A stretch of 64,000 nucleotides of DNA, taken from the NCBI GenBank assembly GCA_965249455.1, contig OZ252236.1, forward strand, positions 930,001-994,000, written 5' to 3'. This DNA is from Jiulongibacter sp024742395. Lineage in GTDB: Bacteria > Bacteroidota > Bacteroidia > Cytophagales > Spirosomataceae. This document shows, one piece after another, positions 1 through 7,952 of this stretch. How positions within the stretch are numbered: position 1 is the stretch's first letter; each line of letters starts with the position of its first letter. The translations under genes and the position numbers were made by a program. The notes beneath the pieces were generated by a model. It saw only the letters and a list, made by a program, of their open reading frames with translations, did not search any database and was not told the DNA's origin.

Positions 1-157
1 ACGCTGGATGCAGGAAAAACAGAACCTCTGGGACTTAGGTGAGTCAGAGCCTTTAGTTCTTGATTATCTGGAAAAATATTATGCACCGGAACCTCAGGCC
101 ACCAGAAGAAAAAACCTGCAAGCGATAGAGTGGTATGAATTAAAAAAACAGGAATAG
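1..157 (+). CDS. C-terminal fragment of an unrecognised protein (5' end outside window)
   Basis: An open frame enters from the left edge (codons begin at base 2) and ends at TAG 155-157, giving the last 51 residues of a longer protein. The tail is charged and aromatic (WMQEKQNLW, LDYLEKYY) and has no motif I recognise. The final codons overlap one arm of the hairpin that ends the opposing minus-strand operon, which suggests a tight convergent gene end. Family unknown; the reading frame itself is fairly secure because it stays open for the whole stretch. Confidence 0.5.
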   Translation, partial: RWMQEKQNLWDLGESEPLVLDYLEKYYAPEPQATRRKNLQAIEWYELKKQE

Positions 158-177
158 ACTTTATTAATCTATTCCTG
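142..177 (-). terminator. Rho-independent terminator of the FAH-ALDH-SDR operon
   Basis: A perfect 10-bp stem (CAGGAATAGA 149-158 pairing with TCTATTCCTG 168-177) has a 9-nt loop. Read on the minus strand it is followed directly by seven T (bases 148-142). It lies 9 bp past the SDR stop codon. Confidence 0.8.
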
Positions 178-185
178 AAAATGAT

Positions 186-974
186 TTACTTTTTGATCAA
201 TGAACGGTCCAGGTGGACATATCCTCCATCTACGTGTATGATTTGGCCTGTCGTATGACTTGACCTCTTAGAGAGAAGGAAAACCACCATATTGGCTAAC
301 TCTTCTGTGGTAGTCATTCTGTTTCCAAGTGGAATTCTACTATTGATTTCTTTTAACTGCTTTTCGCCATCGGGTAAAGAGCTAATCCATCTTTCGTACA
401 TAGGGGTATAACTCTCTGCTACCACCACAGCATTTACACGAATTCCATACGGCAAAAGTTCTACCGCCCATTCTCTGGTGAGTGCATTTCGCCCGCCATT
501 GGCTGCAGCATATCCTGAGGTACCTCCCTGACCGGTTTCCGCTACTTTTGACGTAATATTTACTATGCTGCCTTTTGATTCTTTCAAAGCAGGCAGAGCA
601 TAGTGAGCCAGGAGGTAGTAATGAACTAAATTATTATGAAGAGATTGCATAAAGCCTTTATAATTGCCGCTTTCTAAGCCAACACCATCATTAAGGCCTG
701 CATTGTTTACCAATCCATGAATTCTGCCAAAACGATCCATGACTGCTTTAACGGCCTTTTCGCATTCTTCCGGTCTGGAAAGTTCTGCTTCTACCGCATA
801 GCCAAAACCACCGGCAGCCTGAATTTTCTCAAGAGCCAGTTCATTATCTTCTTTCTTTCTACCAATAATCACCGGAAAAGCTCCTTCAAGGGCAAGCTGA
901 GATACAATACCTTCACCTATTCCTTTGGCTCCTCCGGTAACTATGATGACCTTTTCGCTCAGGTTTAAATTCAT
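186..974 (-). CDS. SDR-family NAD(P)-dependent oxidoreductase, probable sugar dehydrogenase
   Basis: Classical short-chain dehydrogenase of 262 residues: cofactor motif TGGAKGIG at 13-20, NNAG at 90-93, catalytic-region Ser142, and Tyr155. The active-site motif is YAAAN (155-159), so the usual YxxxK lysine is Asn159; the codon AAT is clear in the sequence. It is the third gene of an operon, its ATG overlapping the stop of the aldehyde dehydrogenase gene (ATGA, 971-974). Next to a sugar-acid dehydratase-like gene and a semialdehyde dehydrogenase, it probably oxidises a sugar (pentose or L-fucose-type), but the substrate is inferred from context only. With the lysine missing, activity or mechanism may differ. 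Confidence 0.8.
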   Translation of the reverse strand: MNLNLSEKVIIVTGGAKGIGEGIVSQLALEGAFPVIIGRKKEDNELALEKIQAAGGFGYAVEAELSRPEECEKAVKAVMDRFGRIHGLVNNAGLNDGVGLESGNYKGFMQSLHNNLVHYYLLAHYALPALKESKGSIVNITSKVAETGQGGTSGYAAANGGRNALTREWAVELLPYGIRVNAVVVAESYTPMYERWISSLPDGEKQLKEINSRIPLGNRMTTTEELANMVVFLLSKRSSHTTGQIIHVDGGYVHLDRSLIKK

Positions 975-2533
975 TGGTCTGTATATTTCCCGTCTACTAA
1001 TCTCATAAGTCCCAATGGGTTGCTATCTTTCAGTTCGTCCGGAAGCAGAGATTGTGGATAGCTCTGATAACATACAGGTCTTGTAAATCTCGTAATTGCT
1101 CCGGTACCTACTGAGGTGCTTCTACTATCTGTAGTAGCCGGGAAAGGCCCACCGTGTACCATCGCATGACAGACCTCCACTCCTGTTGGAAAGCCGTTAA
1201 TTACTAATCTACCTACTTTTTTCTCCAAAATCTCGAGTAGTTCGGAGTACTCTAACAGTTCTTCTTCAGAACCATGTACTGTGGCTGTTAAATGACCAGA
1301 TAGGTTTCTGGCGATTTCAAGATATTCTTCTTTTGAATTACCTTCTACCACTAAACTTGTAGGACCAAATACCTCTTCATCCAGATGCGGGTTGTCTTTG
1401 AACGTTTGATAGTCAGCGTGTAAAATGGTAGGCTCTACACCTGTAATACCTTCAGATTTCTTTCCAATGGCAATTACTTTGGTATATTTCTTAGCGTTTT
1501 CTACACCGCTCAAATAAGCATCTTTTATTCCAGGCGTAAGCATATCTCCACCGGTCGCTTCTTTGGCTTTTCTGCTCAAAATATCAATAAACTTCTCATT
1601 TTTTTGAATAAGCATGATTCCCGGATTTGTACAAAATTGCCCTACACCCATGGTTACTGAATTGATATAATTCTCAGCAATGACTTCACCTTTTTCAGAA
1701 AGTGTTTTTGGTAAAACAAAAACCGGGTTGGTACTGCCCATTTCTGAATAAACGGGGATAGGTTCGGGTCTCTGAGCAGCTAAATCAAAAAGTAGTTTTC
1801 CTACTTTATAGGAGCCTGTAAATCCGACCGCTTTAATTGAAGGGTCAGTTACTAAGGCCTGACTTATTGCAGGGTCTGCATAAATCATGGAGAAAACGCC
1901 CTCAGGCATGCCAGATTCTTTAGCCGCTTTTTGAATGGCTTTCCCTACCAACTCGGATGTACCCAGGTGAGCAGGGTGTGCCTTAAAAATAACCGGACAG
2001 CCCGCAGCCAAAGCTGAGGCAGTATCGCCACCAGCAACTGAGAAGGCCAAAGGAAAATTACTGGCACCAAATACAGCCACTGGTCCAATTGGTCTTTCCA
2101 TGGATCGGAGATCTACCCTCGGCAAAGGCGATCTGTCCGGAAGGGCCGGATCAATCTTAGCATTCACCCATGATCCGTCTTCAAGTAAGCTTGCAAATAA
2201 TCTTAACTGACCACAAGTTCGTCCTCGTTCGCCATTGGCTCTTCCTGCAGGTAAACCCGTTTCAGAAGTGTATCTATCAATTAAGGTATCGCCCAAATTT
2301 TCAATTTCAGAAGCGATATTTCTTAGAAATGAGGCTTTCTCTTTTCCGCTTTTCTTTCTGTATATATCAAAAGCTGTATCAGCTAAGTCTATGGCTGAAG
2401 CCAATTCTTCTTTTGTGGCATTGTAGAACAATGGCCCTATTGGGTTTCCATTTGCAGGGTTTATAGCCTGAATAGCTACTGTTCCTTCAGATGATGTGCC
2501 AAATCCTATAATGTTGTGTCCTTGAATTTCCAT
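971..2533 (-). CDS. Aldehyde dehydrogenase, 2,5-dioxovalerate (alpha-ketoglutarate semialdehyde) type
   Basis: ALDH-superfamily enzyme of 520 residues from the ATG at 2533. The frame extends five codons further to a TTG, but that would overlap the upstream gene, whereas the ATG follows its TAA by one base. Catalytic residues are visible: Glu264 in SEMGSTNP and nucleophile Cys301 in GVGQFCTNPG; GFTGSYKVG is the NAD(P)-binding loop. Length and motifs fit the group that oxidises 2,5-dioxopentanoate to 2-oxoglutarate. Being directly downstream of a FAH-family dehydratase-like gene matches the last two steps of the Weimberg-type oxidative pentose route. Other semialdehyde substrates (hydroxyproline or aldarate routes) remain possible. 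Confidence 0.88.
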   Translation of the reverse strand: MEIQGHNIIGFGTSSEGTVAIQAINPANGNPIGPLFYNATKEELASAIDLADTAFDIYRKKSGKEKASFLRNIASEIENLGDTLIDRYTSETGLPAGRANGERGRTCGQLRLFASLLEDGSWVNAKIDPALPDRSPLPRVDLRSMERPIGPVAVFGASNFPLAFSVAGGDTASALAAGCPVIFKAHPAHLGTSELVGKAIQKAAKESGMPEGVFSMIYADPAISQALVTDPSIKAVGFTGSYKVGKLLFDLAAQRPEPIPVYSEMGSTNPVFVLPKTLSEKGEVIAENYINSVTMGVGQFCTNPGIMLIQKNEKFIDILSRKAKEATGGDMLTPGIKDAYLSGVENAKKYTKVIAIGKKSEGITGVEPTILHADYQTFKDNPHLDEEVFGPTSLVVEGNSKEEYLEIARNLSGHLTATVHGSEEELLEYSELLEILEKKVGRLVINGFPTGVEVCHAMVHGGPFPATTDSRSTSVGTGAITRFTRPVCYQSYPQSLLPDELKDSNPLGLMRLVDGKYTDQ

Positions 2534-2534
2534 G

Positions 2535-3377
2535 TTATTTTTTTTCAACTGTATTTCTAAGTGTTCCTATATTTTCAATAGTAATTTCTACTACATCGCC
2601 TACTGCCAAACTAAAGCTATCTTCCGGGATAATGCCCGTGCCAGTCATTAGAAATGCTCCATTTTCAAAACTACACTCAGCATAAAGGTATTCTACCAAT
2701 TCTTCCAGACTTCTCTTAATTTGATTTATTTCAATGGTTTGACTAAAAACAGTTTTACCATCCCTGAAAATTTCCAGGCCTATTGTTCCATTGGTGTCAA
2801 TTGGCTTATCAGAAACAAAAATGCAAGGTCCTAGTGCAGCACTTTTGTCATACGATTTTGCCTGTGGCAAATACAATGGATTTTCTCCTTCAATATCCCT
2901 GGAACTAACGTCGTTCCCTACGGTATATCCGGAAATTTGTCCTGAAGTATTGATAAATAATGTCAATTCAGGTTCAGGTACATTCCACTTGGAGTCTCTT
3001 CTAATTCGTATGTTTTCATTTGGGCCAACTACCCTTCCTGCTGTAGCTTTAAAGAATAGTTCTGGACGGGGGGCGTCATATACCCTATCATAAAAGTCGC
3101 CACCGCCTGAGTCCTTAGACTCGTCCATTCTGGCTTTTTTACTTCTCTGATAAGTGACACCTGATGCCCAAACTTCTTGGCCTTTAATAGGAGCTTGAAT
3201 ATGTGCATCAATTATTTTTTTGTAGTCGTTGTCTGCACTTAGGCTTTTCAGGTCATTCTTTAATGCGGCGAATAGATTTTCTCTGTTAATAAAAGCATCC
3301 CAGTCGGTAGCATTAGAGAGGTAAAATTGGTTTTCGTCTTCAATGACGAAACCTTTCGAAGTTTTGAATAGTTTCAT
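2535..3377 (-). CDS. Fumarylacetoacetate hydrolase-family protein, probable 2-keto-3-deoxy-pentonate dehydratase (XylX-like)
   Basis: 280 residues. The C-terminal FAH fold carries the metal-binding acidic motif VPEPELTLF and the downstream stretch GNDVSSRDIEGENPLY. The ASGVTYQRSKKAR segment near residue 72 resembles the sugar-acid dehydratase branch (2-keto-3-deoxy-D-xylonate/L-arabonate dehydratase). It is the first gene of the minus-strand operon, with the aldehyde dehydrogenase starting 1 bp after its stop. In that pathway it would dehydrate a 2-keto-3-deoxy-pentonate to 2,5-dioxopentanoate for its neighbour. The alternative is a 2,4-diketo-3-deoxy-sugar hydrolase of L-fucose-type pathways, which share the fold. 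Confidence 0.8.
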   Translation of the reverse strand: MKLFKTSKGFVIEDENQFYLSNATDWDAFINRENLFAALKNDLKSLSADNDYKKIIDAHIQAPIKGQEVWASGVTYQRSKKARMDESKDSGGGDFYDRVYDAPRPELFFKATAGRVVGPNENIRIRRDSKWNVPEPELTLFINTSGQISGYTVGNDVSSRDIEGENPLYLPQAKSYDKSAALGPCIFVSDKPIDTNGTIGLEIFRDGKTVFSQTIEINQIKRSLEELVEYLYAECSFENGAFLMTGTGIIPEDSFSLAVGDVVEITIENIGTLRNTVEKK

Positions 3378-3468
3378 TAGAGTCTTGGGTTGAACGTATT
3401 TGAACCGAAATTTAGGTATTTTGATTCGAATTCATTTTGTGTCTTCCTTGAAGTATAAAAAAAAGTAG

Positions 3469-3993
3469 ATGACTATAGGCAATACTATTGATACAACTGA
3501 CATCATCATCACCCTCGTGAATGAAAAAGATGAGATAATCGGTTACGATGAAAAAATAAAAGTTCATAGAGAGGGTTTATTGCATCGGGCATTCTCAGTT
3601 TTAATTTTTAACAAGGAAGGTAAGATGCTGATACATCAAAGAGCTCTGCATAAATATCATTCACCAGGTTTATGGACCAATGCCTGTTGTGGCCATCCGA
3701 ACAAAGGAGAAGATAATGCGGCAGCAGCTTACAGGCGACTAAAAGAAGAAATGGGATTTAACAGTGACCTGAATTATCAGTTTACCTTTCATTATAAAGC
3801 TGATTTCTCCAATGGATTGACTGAGAATGAAATTGATCATGTTTTCTTTGGAGAATACAATCAAGAGTTTAAAGTAAATCCGGAAGAGGTAGCAGATTAC
3901 AAATGGGTAGATGTAGAAGAATTAAAAAAGGACGTTCTGTCAGACCCGCAGAGTTACACGGTTTGGTTTAAAGAAATACTTAAGAGAATGTAA
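3469..3993 (+). CDS. idi: Isopentenyl-diphosphate delta-isomerase, type I
   Basis: Nudix-fold isomerase of 174 residues interconverting IPP and DMAPP for isoprenoid and quinone side-chain synthesis. Visible: TNACCGHP with the catalytic Cys at 74 and metal-ligand His76, the Nudix-like helix RRLKEEMGF (89-97), and the catalytic acidic motif TENEID (Glu119, Glu121). The length is typical of bacterial type I enzymes. It stands alone, divergent from the FAH-family gene and convergent with sdhB, and is closed by a strong terminator. Confidence 0.95.
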   Translation: MTIGNTIDTTDIIITLVNEKDEIIGYDEKIKVHREGLLHRAFSVLIFNKEGKMLIHQRALHKYHSPGLWTNACCGHPNKGEDNAAAAYRRLKEEMGFNSDLNYQFTFHYKADFSNGLTENEIDHVFFGEYNQEFKVNPEEVADYKWVDVEELKKDVLSDPQSYTVWFKEILKRM

Positions 3994-4036
3994 GCTTTGT
4001 CGTTTGACTATAGAAACTAGGAAGTGGAAAGAAAAT

Positions 4037-4073
4037 AAAAAAAGGGTCTTAGCATTTGCTATGACCCTTTTTT
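4037..4073. terminator. Bidirectional terminator between idi and sdhB
   Basis: Seven A, then GGGTC (4044-4048), an inner stem TAGC/GCTA with ATTT loop, then GACCC (4063-4067) and six T. A-tract and T-tract on opposite sides let it serve both convergent transcripts. Confidence 0.85.
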
Positions 4074-4091
4074 ATGAATTAAATGTATGAT

Positions 4092-4847
4092 TTACTGAGG
4101 ATCAGCAGAGAATGCTGCACTCAAATATTCTCTGTTCATTCTGGCAATGTTCTCTAACGATATTCCCTTAGGACATTCAGCTTCGCATGCTCCGGTATTG
4201 GTGCAATTACCAAAACCTTCTTCATCCATTTGTTTTACCATATTTAAGGCTCTCTCTTCAGCTTCAACTTTACCTTGAGGTAAGAGTGCAAATTGAGAAA
4301 CCTTAGCCGAGACAAATAGCATGGCCGAAGCGTTCTTGCAGGCTGCAACACAAGCTCCGCAACCAATACAAGTAGCGGCATCAAAAGCTTTGTCGGCGTC
4401 TACTTTAGGAATTGGAATTGCATTAGCGTCCTGCGTATTTCCGGAAGTATTTACTGAGATATACCCCCCGGCATGCTGAATTCTGTCAAATGCCGATCTG
4501 TCAATGACTAAATCTTTAACTACAGGGAAGGCCTTGGCTCTGAAGGGCTCAATAAAAATGGTATCTCCATCTTTAAATTTACGCATGTGTAGCTGGCAGG
4601 TAGTGGTGCCGGCATCTGGCCCATGAGGTTCGCCATTGATATGCAATGAACAAGAGCCACAAATACCTTCACGGCAATCGTGATCAAAGGCTACTGGCTC
4701 TTCACCTTCATTTATTAATTGCTCATTCAGCACATCCATCATTTCAAGGAATGACATGTGATCTGAGATTTCGTTCACCTTGTATTCTACAATTCCGCCT
4801 TTTTCTTCAGCGTTTTTTTGTCTCCAGATTTTTAATGTTAAGTCCAT
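4092..4847 (-). CDS. sdhB: Succinate dehydrogenase/fumarate reductase iron-sulfur subunit
   Basis: 251 residues carrying three Fe-S clusters that pass electrons from the flavoprotein to the membrane quinone site. N-terminal ferredoxin domain: CREGICGSC plus a later Cys in TTTCQLH ([2Fe-2S]). C-terminal domain: CIGCGACVAAC, then CTNTGACEAECPKG, ligating the [4Fe-4S] and [3Fe-4S] centres. Last gene of the sdhC-sdhA-sdhB operon, starting 9 bp after sdhA ends. The short N-terminal domain and pairing with a single five-helix SdhC are typical of the Bacteroidota/epsilonproteobacterial (B-type) complex. Confidence 0.95.
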   Translation of the reverse strand: MDLTLKIWRQKNAEEKGGIVEYKVNEISDHMSFLEMMDVLNEQLINEGEEPVAFDHDCREGICGSCSLHINGEPHGPDAGTTTCQLHMRKFKDGDTIFIEPFRAKAFPVVKDLVIDRSAFDRIQHAGGYISVNTSGNTQDANAIPIPKVDADKAFDAATCIGCGACVAACKNASAMLFVSAKVSQFALLPQGKVEAEERALNMVKQMDEEGFGNCTNTGACEAECPKGISLENIARMNREYLSAAFSADPQ

Positions 4848-4856
4848 GATGTATGC

Positions 4857-6872
4857 TTATTTATATGAGCGTGTTTTCAGCTCGATGTCCTTAAATTCTA
4901 ATTGTTCTTTATGAAGCACTGCATCGGCTGGCTCACCTTTATATTCCCAGGCAGATACATATGCATAATTAACGTCATCTCTCAAGGCTTCACCTTCCTC
5001 TGTTTGATATTCCTCTCTGAAATGACCACCACAAGATTCGTTTCTTTCCAGTGCATCTTTGGCAAATAATTCACCCAACTCCAGGAAGTCGGCTACACGG
5101 GTAGCTTTTTCCAATTCAGGGTTCATTTCATCTGCTTTACCCGGCACACTTACATTTTTCCAGAAATCTTCTCTTATTTCCTTAATCTCAGCCATTGCTT
5201 CCTTCAGGCCTTGAGCATTTCTTGACATCCCCACCTTATCCCACATGATTTTACCCAGTTTCTTATGGTAATAATCTACAGAGTGAGTGCCTTTATTATT
5301 GATAAAGAAGTCAATTTGCTCTTTTACTTTGTTCTCAGCTTCTACAAATTCAGGTAGGTCAGTAGAAATTCTACCCGTTCTGATATCTTTAGAAAGGTAG
5401 TCTCCAATGGTGTAAGGAAGAACAAAATAGCCATCTGCTAATCCTTGCATTAATGCCGAAGCTCCAAGTCGGTTGGCACCATGATCTGAGAAGTTTGCTT
5501 CTCCTATTGCATAGCAGCCTGGAATAGTGGTCATTAAATTGTAATCTACCCAGATACCCCCCATAGTATAGTGTGTGGCCGGATAAATCATCATCGGAGT
5601 TTTGTATGGATCTTCATCTACGATTTTCTCATACATCTGGAAAAGGTTACCGTACTTGGCACGTACTACTTCTTCTCCTAGTTCTACGATTTTTTCATGA
5701 GAAGGATCTTTCAGACCCATTACGGTAGCTTTTTCAGCTCCGTATCTTTCTATGGCAGCTTTGAAGTCCAGATAAACAGCTTCACCAGTCTTATTAACTC
5801 CAAAACCCGCATCACATCTTTCTTTCGCGGCTCTTGAGGCTACGTCACGTGGTACCAAATTACCAAAAGCAGGATATCTTCTTTCTAAGTAATAATCTCT
5901 TTCTTCTTCAGATAAATCTGTCGGTTTCTTTTTACCTTCTCTGATGGCTACAGCATCTTCAATTTTCTTTGGAACCCAAATACGACCATCGTTTCTTAAA
6001 GATTCAGACATCAAAGTCAGTTTTGACTGATAATCACCTGATCTTGGAATACATGTTGGGTGAATTTGTGTGAAACAAGGGTTAGCAAAAAGAGCTCCTT
6101 TTTTATGTATTTTCCATCCGGCTGTTACGTTTGAGCCCATTGCGTTAGTAGATAAGTAATAAACATTACCATATCCTCCACTGGCAATAACCACTGCGTG
6201 TGCCGAATGTCTTTCTATCTCACCGGTTACCAGGTTTCTGGCAATGATCCCCCTCGCTTTACCATCTACAATGACGATGTCTAACATCTCATGACGGTTA
6301 AACATTTTGATCTTTCCACGGGCAATCTGACGGTTCATGGCCGAATAGGCTCCTAAAAGAAGCTGTTGACCTGTCTGACCTTTGGCGTAAAAAGTTCTTG
6401 AAACCAATACCCCACCAAAAGACCTGTTGTCTAATAATCCGCCGTAATCACGGGCAAAAGGTACCCCTTGGGCTACGCACTGATCAATAATATTGGCTGA
6501 AACCTCCGCCAGACGATGCACGTTGGCTTCACGAGATCTGTAATCTCCTCCTTTTACTGTATCGTAAAACAGACGGTAGGTGGAGTCTCCATCGCCCTGA
6601 TAATTTTTGGCGGCATTAATACCCCCTTGAGCGGCAATAGAGTGGGCTCTTCTTGGCGAATCCTGATAACAGAATGCTTTAACATTGTACCCTAATTCTG
6701 CCAGAGTAGCTGCGGCAGACCCTCCTGCTAATCCTGTACCTACCACAATGACGTCAATAAGTCTCTTGTTGGCAGGGTTAACCAAGTCTATATGATTTTT
6801 ATAGGAAGTCCATTTGTCGGCTATTGGGCCTTCAGGAACTTTGGCATCTAACTTAACGCTTGATATGGCCAT
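4857..6872 (-). CDS. sdhA: Succinate dehydrogenase/fumarate reductase flavoprotein subunit
   Basis: 671 residues. Dinucleotide-binding motif GTGLAGGSAA (45-54), the covalent-FAD region around His77 (HSIAAQGGINAA), and the catalytic segment with HPTCIPRSG and the conserved THYTMGGIWVDY. Oxidises succinate to fumarate in the TCA cycle and delivers electrons via SdhB and SdhC to menaquinone. It lies 20 bp downstream of sdhC. Longer than the proteobacterial SdhA (about 590 residues), as usual for B-type enzymes. Confidence 0.97.
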   Translation of the reverse strand: MAISSVKLDAKVPEGPIADKWTSYKNHIDLVNPANKRLIDVIVVGTGLAGGSAAATLAELGYNVKAFCYQDSPRRAHSIAAQGGINAAKNYQGDGDSTYRLFYDTVKGGDYRSREANVHRLAEVSANIIDQCVAQGVPFARDYGGLLDNRSFGGVLVSRTFYAKGQTGQQLLLGAYSAMNRQIARGKIKMFNRHEMLDIVIVDGKARGIIARNLVTGEIERHSAHAVVIASGGYGNVYYLSTNAMGSNVTAGWKIHKKGALFANPCFTQIHPTCIPRSGDYQSKLTLMSESLRNDGRIWVPKKIEDAVAIREGKKKPTDLSEEERDYYLERRYPAFGNLVPRDVASRAAKERCDAGFGVNKTGEAVYLDFKAAIERYGAEKATVMGLKDPSHEKIVELGEEVVRAKYGNLFQMYEKIVDEDPYKTPMMIYPATHYTMGGIWVDYNLMTTIPGCYAIGEANFSDHGANRLGASALMQGLADGYFVLPYTIGDYLSKDIRTGRISTDLPEFVEAENKVKEQIDFFINNKGTHSVDYYHKKLGKIMWDKVGMSRNAQGLKEAMAEIKEIREDFWKNVSVPGKADEMNPELEKATRVADFLELGELFAKDALERNESCGGHFREEYQTEEGEALRDDVNYAYVSAWEYKGEPADAVLHKEQLEFKDIELKTRSYK

Positions 6873-6892
6873 GATTTCTTTGTTTTTGAGAA

Positions 6893-7672
6893 TTATTTAA
6901 TCAGAAAATAAACTGGAATTACCGCAAAGGCAAAAGGAATAAGGATCGCAAATATCCAAACGCCTATTTTCTTAATTAGAGGATTGTATTTAGGGTGGTT
7001 CAGACCTAAAGTCTGAAAGCCACTTTGGAACCCGTGTACCAGGTGAAAACCTAAAACCAACATAGATAGTACGTAAAAGATAACCAAAAGCGGTTTTGAG
7101 AAAGCCAGTTCAGCTTCCAGATAAAGATCTTTAACGGTAGTACTTTTGGTGCCGGCTGCTTCATCAAAGGTTTCCAGCATTTTAACTTCCTGAGTGTAAC
7201 CTTCAGGCAACGACTCAATGGATGTGATTTCTCCGGTGGCTAACTCTTCAGTGTAAGTTACATACGGCAAATGTCCCCATTTGTATTCGTACCAGAAATC
7301 GCTTAAGTGTACTGCAATGTAAACGAAAATGATGGTTCCAAGGATAGCCATGTTCTTTGAGGCAAAAGAGCCTTGATTATTAGAAACGGCATAACCTACA
7401 GGTCTCGCTTTCTTATTTTGGTATTCAAGATAGATACCCCAGAAAGCGTGGAACAGAATGGAAAAATAAAGAACGTAAGAAACGGTTTTGATAAGCGGGT
7501 TAGTGGTCATAAAAACGGTATACGTATTAAACGCATACCCTCCGTCATCTTTGAACAATTGAAGATTACCCACAAGGTGAATAATTAGGAATGAACAAAG
7601 AAAAAGGCCGGTAATGGCCATTAGAACTTTCTTGCCTATCGAACTACTTAATGTTTTAGTGAGCCAAGACAT
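6893..7672 (-). CDS. sdhC: Succinate dehydrogenase cytochrome b subunit (single, five-helix type)
   Basis: 259-residue membrane anchor. Five hydrophobic segments are visible (about residues 13-32, 58-80, 107-125, 192-212, 236-257), with His residues in or beside them (FLIIHLVGN, LFHAFWGIY, VHLSDFW, GFHLVHGFQ) suited to ligate two b hemes. Between the third and fourth helices lies a long soluble, acidic insertion (about 127-180) rich in Thr and Glu. First gene of sdhCAB, with a good -33/-7 promoter upstream. One polypeptide replaces the SdhC/SdhD pair of proteobacteria. Confidence 0.9.
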   Translation of the reverse strand: MSWLTKTLSSSIGKKVLMAITGLFLCSFLIIHLVGNLQLFKDDGGYAFNTYTVFMTTNPLIKTVSYVLYFSILFHAFWGIYLEYQNKKARPVGYAVSNNQGSFASKNMAILGTIIFVYIAVHLSDFWYEYKWGHLPYVTYTEELATGEITSIESLPEGYTQEVKMLETFDEAAGTKSTTVKDLYLEAELAFSKPLLVIFYVLSMLVLGFHLVHGFQSGFQTLGLNHPKYNPLIKKIGVWIFAILIPFAFAVIPVYFLIK

Positions 7673-7736
7673 ACAATGTATTTGATTTAATCAATTATTA
7701 AAGACTCTTGCATTGGAAAAGTCCAAAAGTCGCTGC

Positions 7737-7767
7737 CAAAATTAGTTACCAAACAATTTAGAACCAA
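7737..7767 (-). promoter_or_regulatory. Bacteroidota-type promoter of sdhCAB
   Basis: On the minus strand TTG (7767-7765) is followed by 20 nt and TAATTTTG (7744-7737), matching the -33 TTG / -7 TAnnTTTG consensus of the Bacteroidota primary sigma factor. It lies 64 bp before the sdhC ATG. Confidence 0.6.
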
Positions 7768-7952
7768 TAAAAAAGAGAATATCTGTAATATCGGTTGCAT
7801 TCATTGTTTTTCTTGTGATGTATGTAGCAACATATAATAAACTAAAATGAACTTATTTTAGTTTTCAAATCAATCTAAACTTAAACAAAGAATATTGTTT
7901 CCTTTATTTTCGTTAATTAGGAGTTCGATTTTCCTTTGCATAAATACGCCGG

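Noticed and set aside
2534..2548. TTG start five codons upstream for the aldehyde dehydrogenase
   Set aside because: It would overlap the FAH-family gene; the ATG at 2533 follows the upstream stop directly and gives a normal-length protein.
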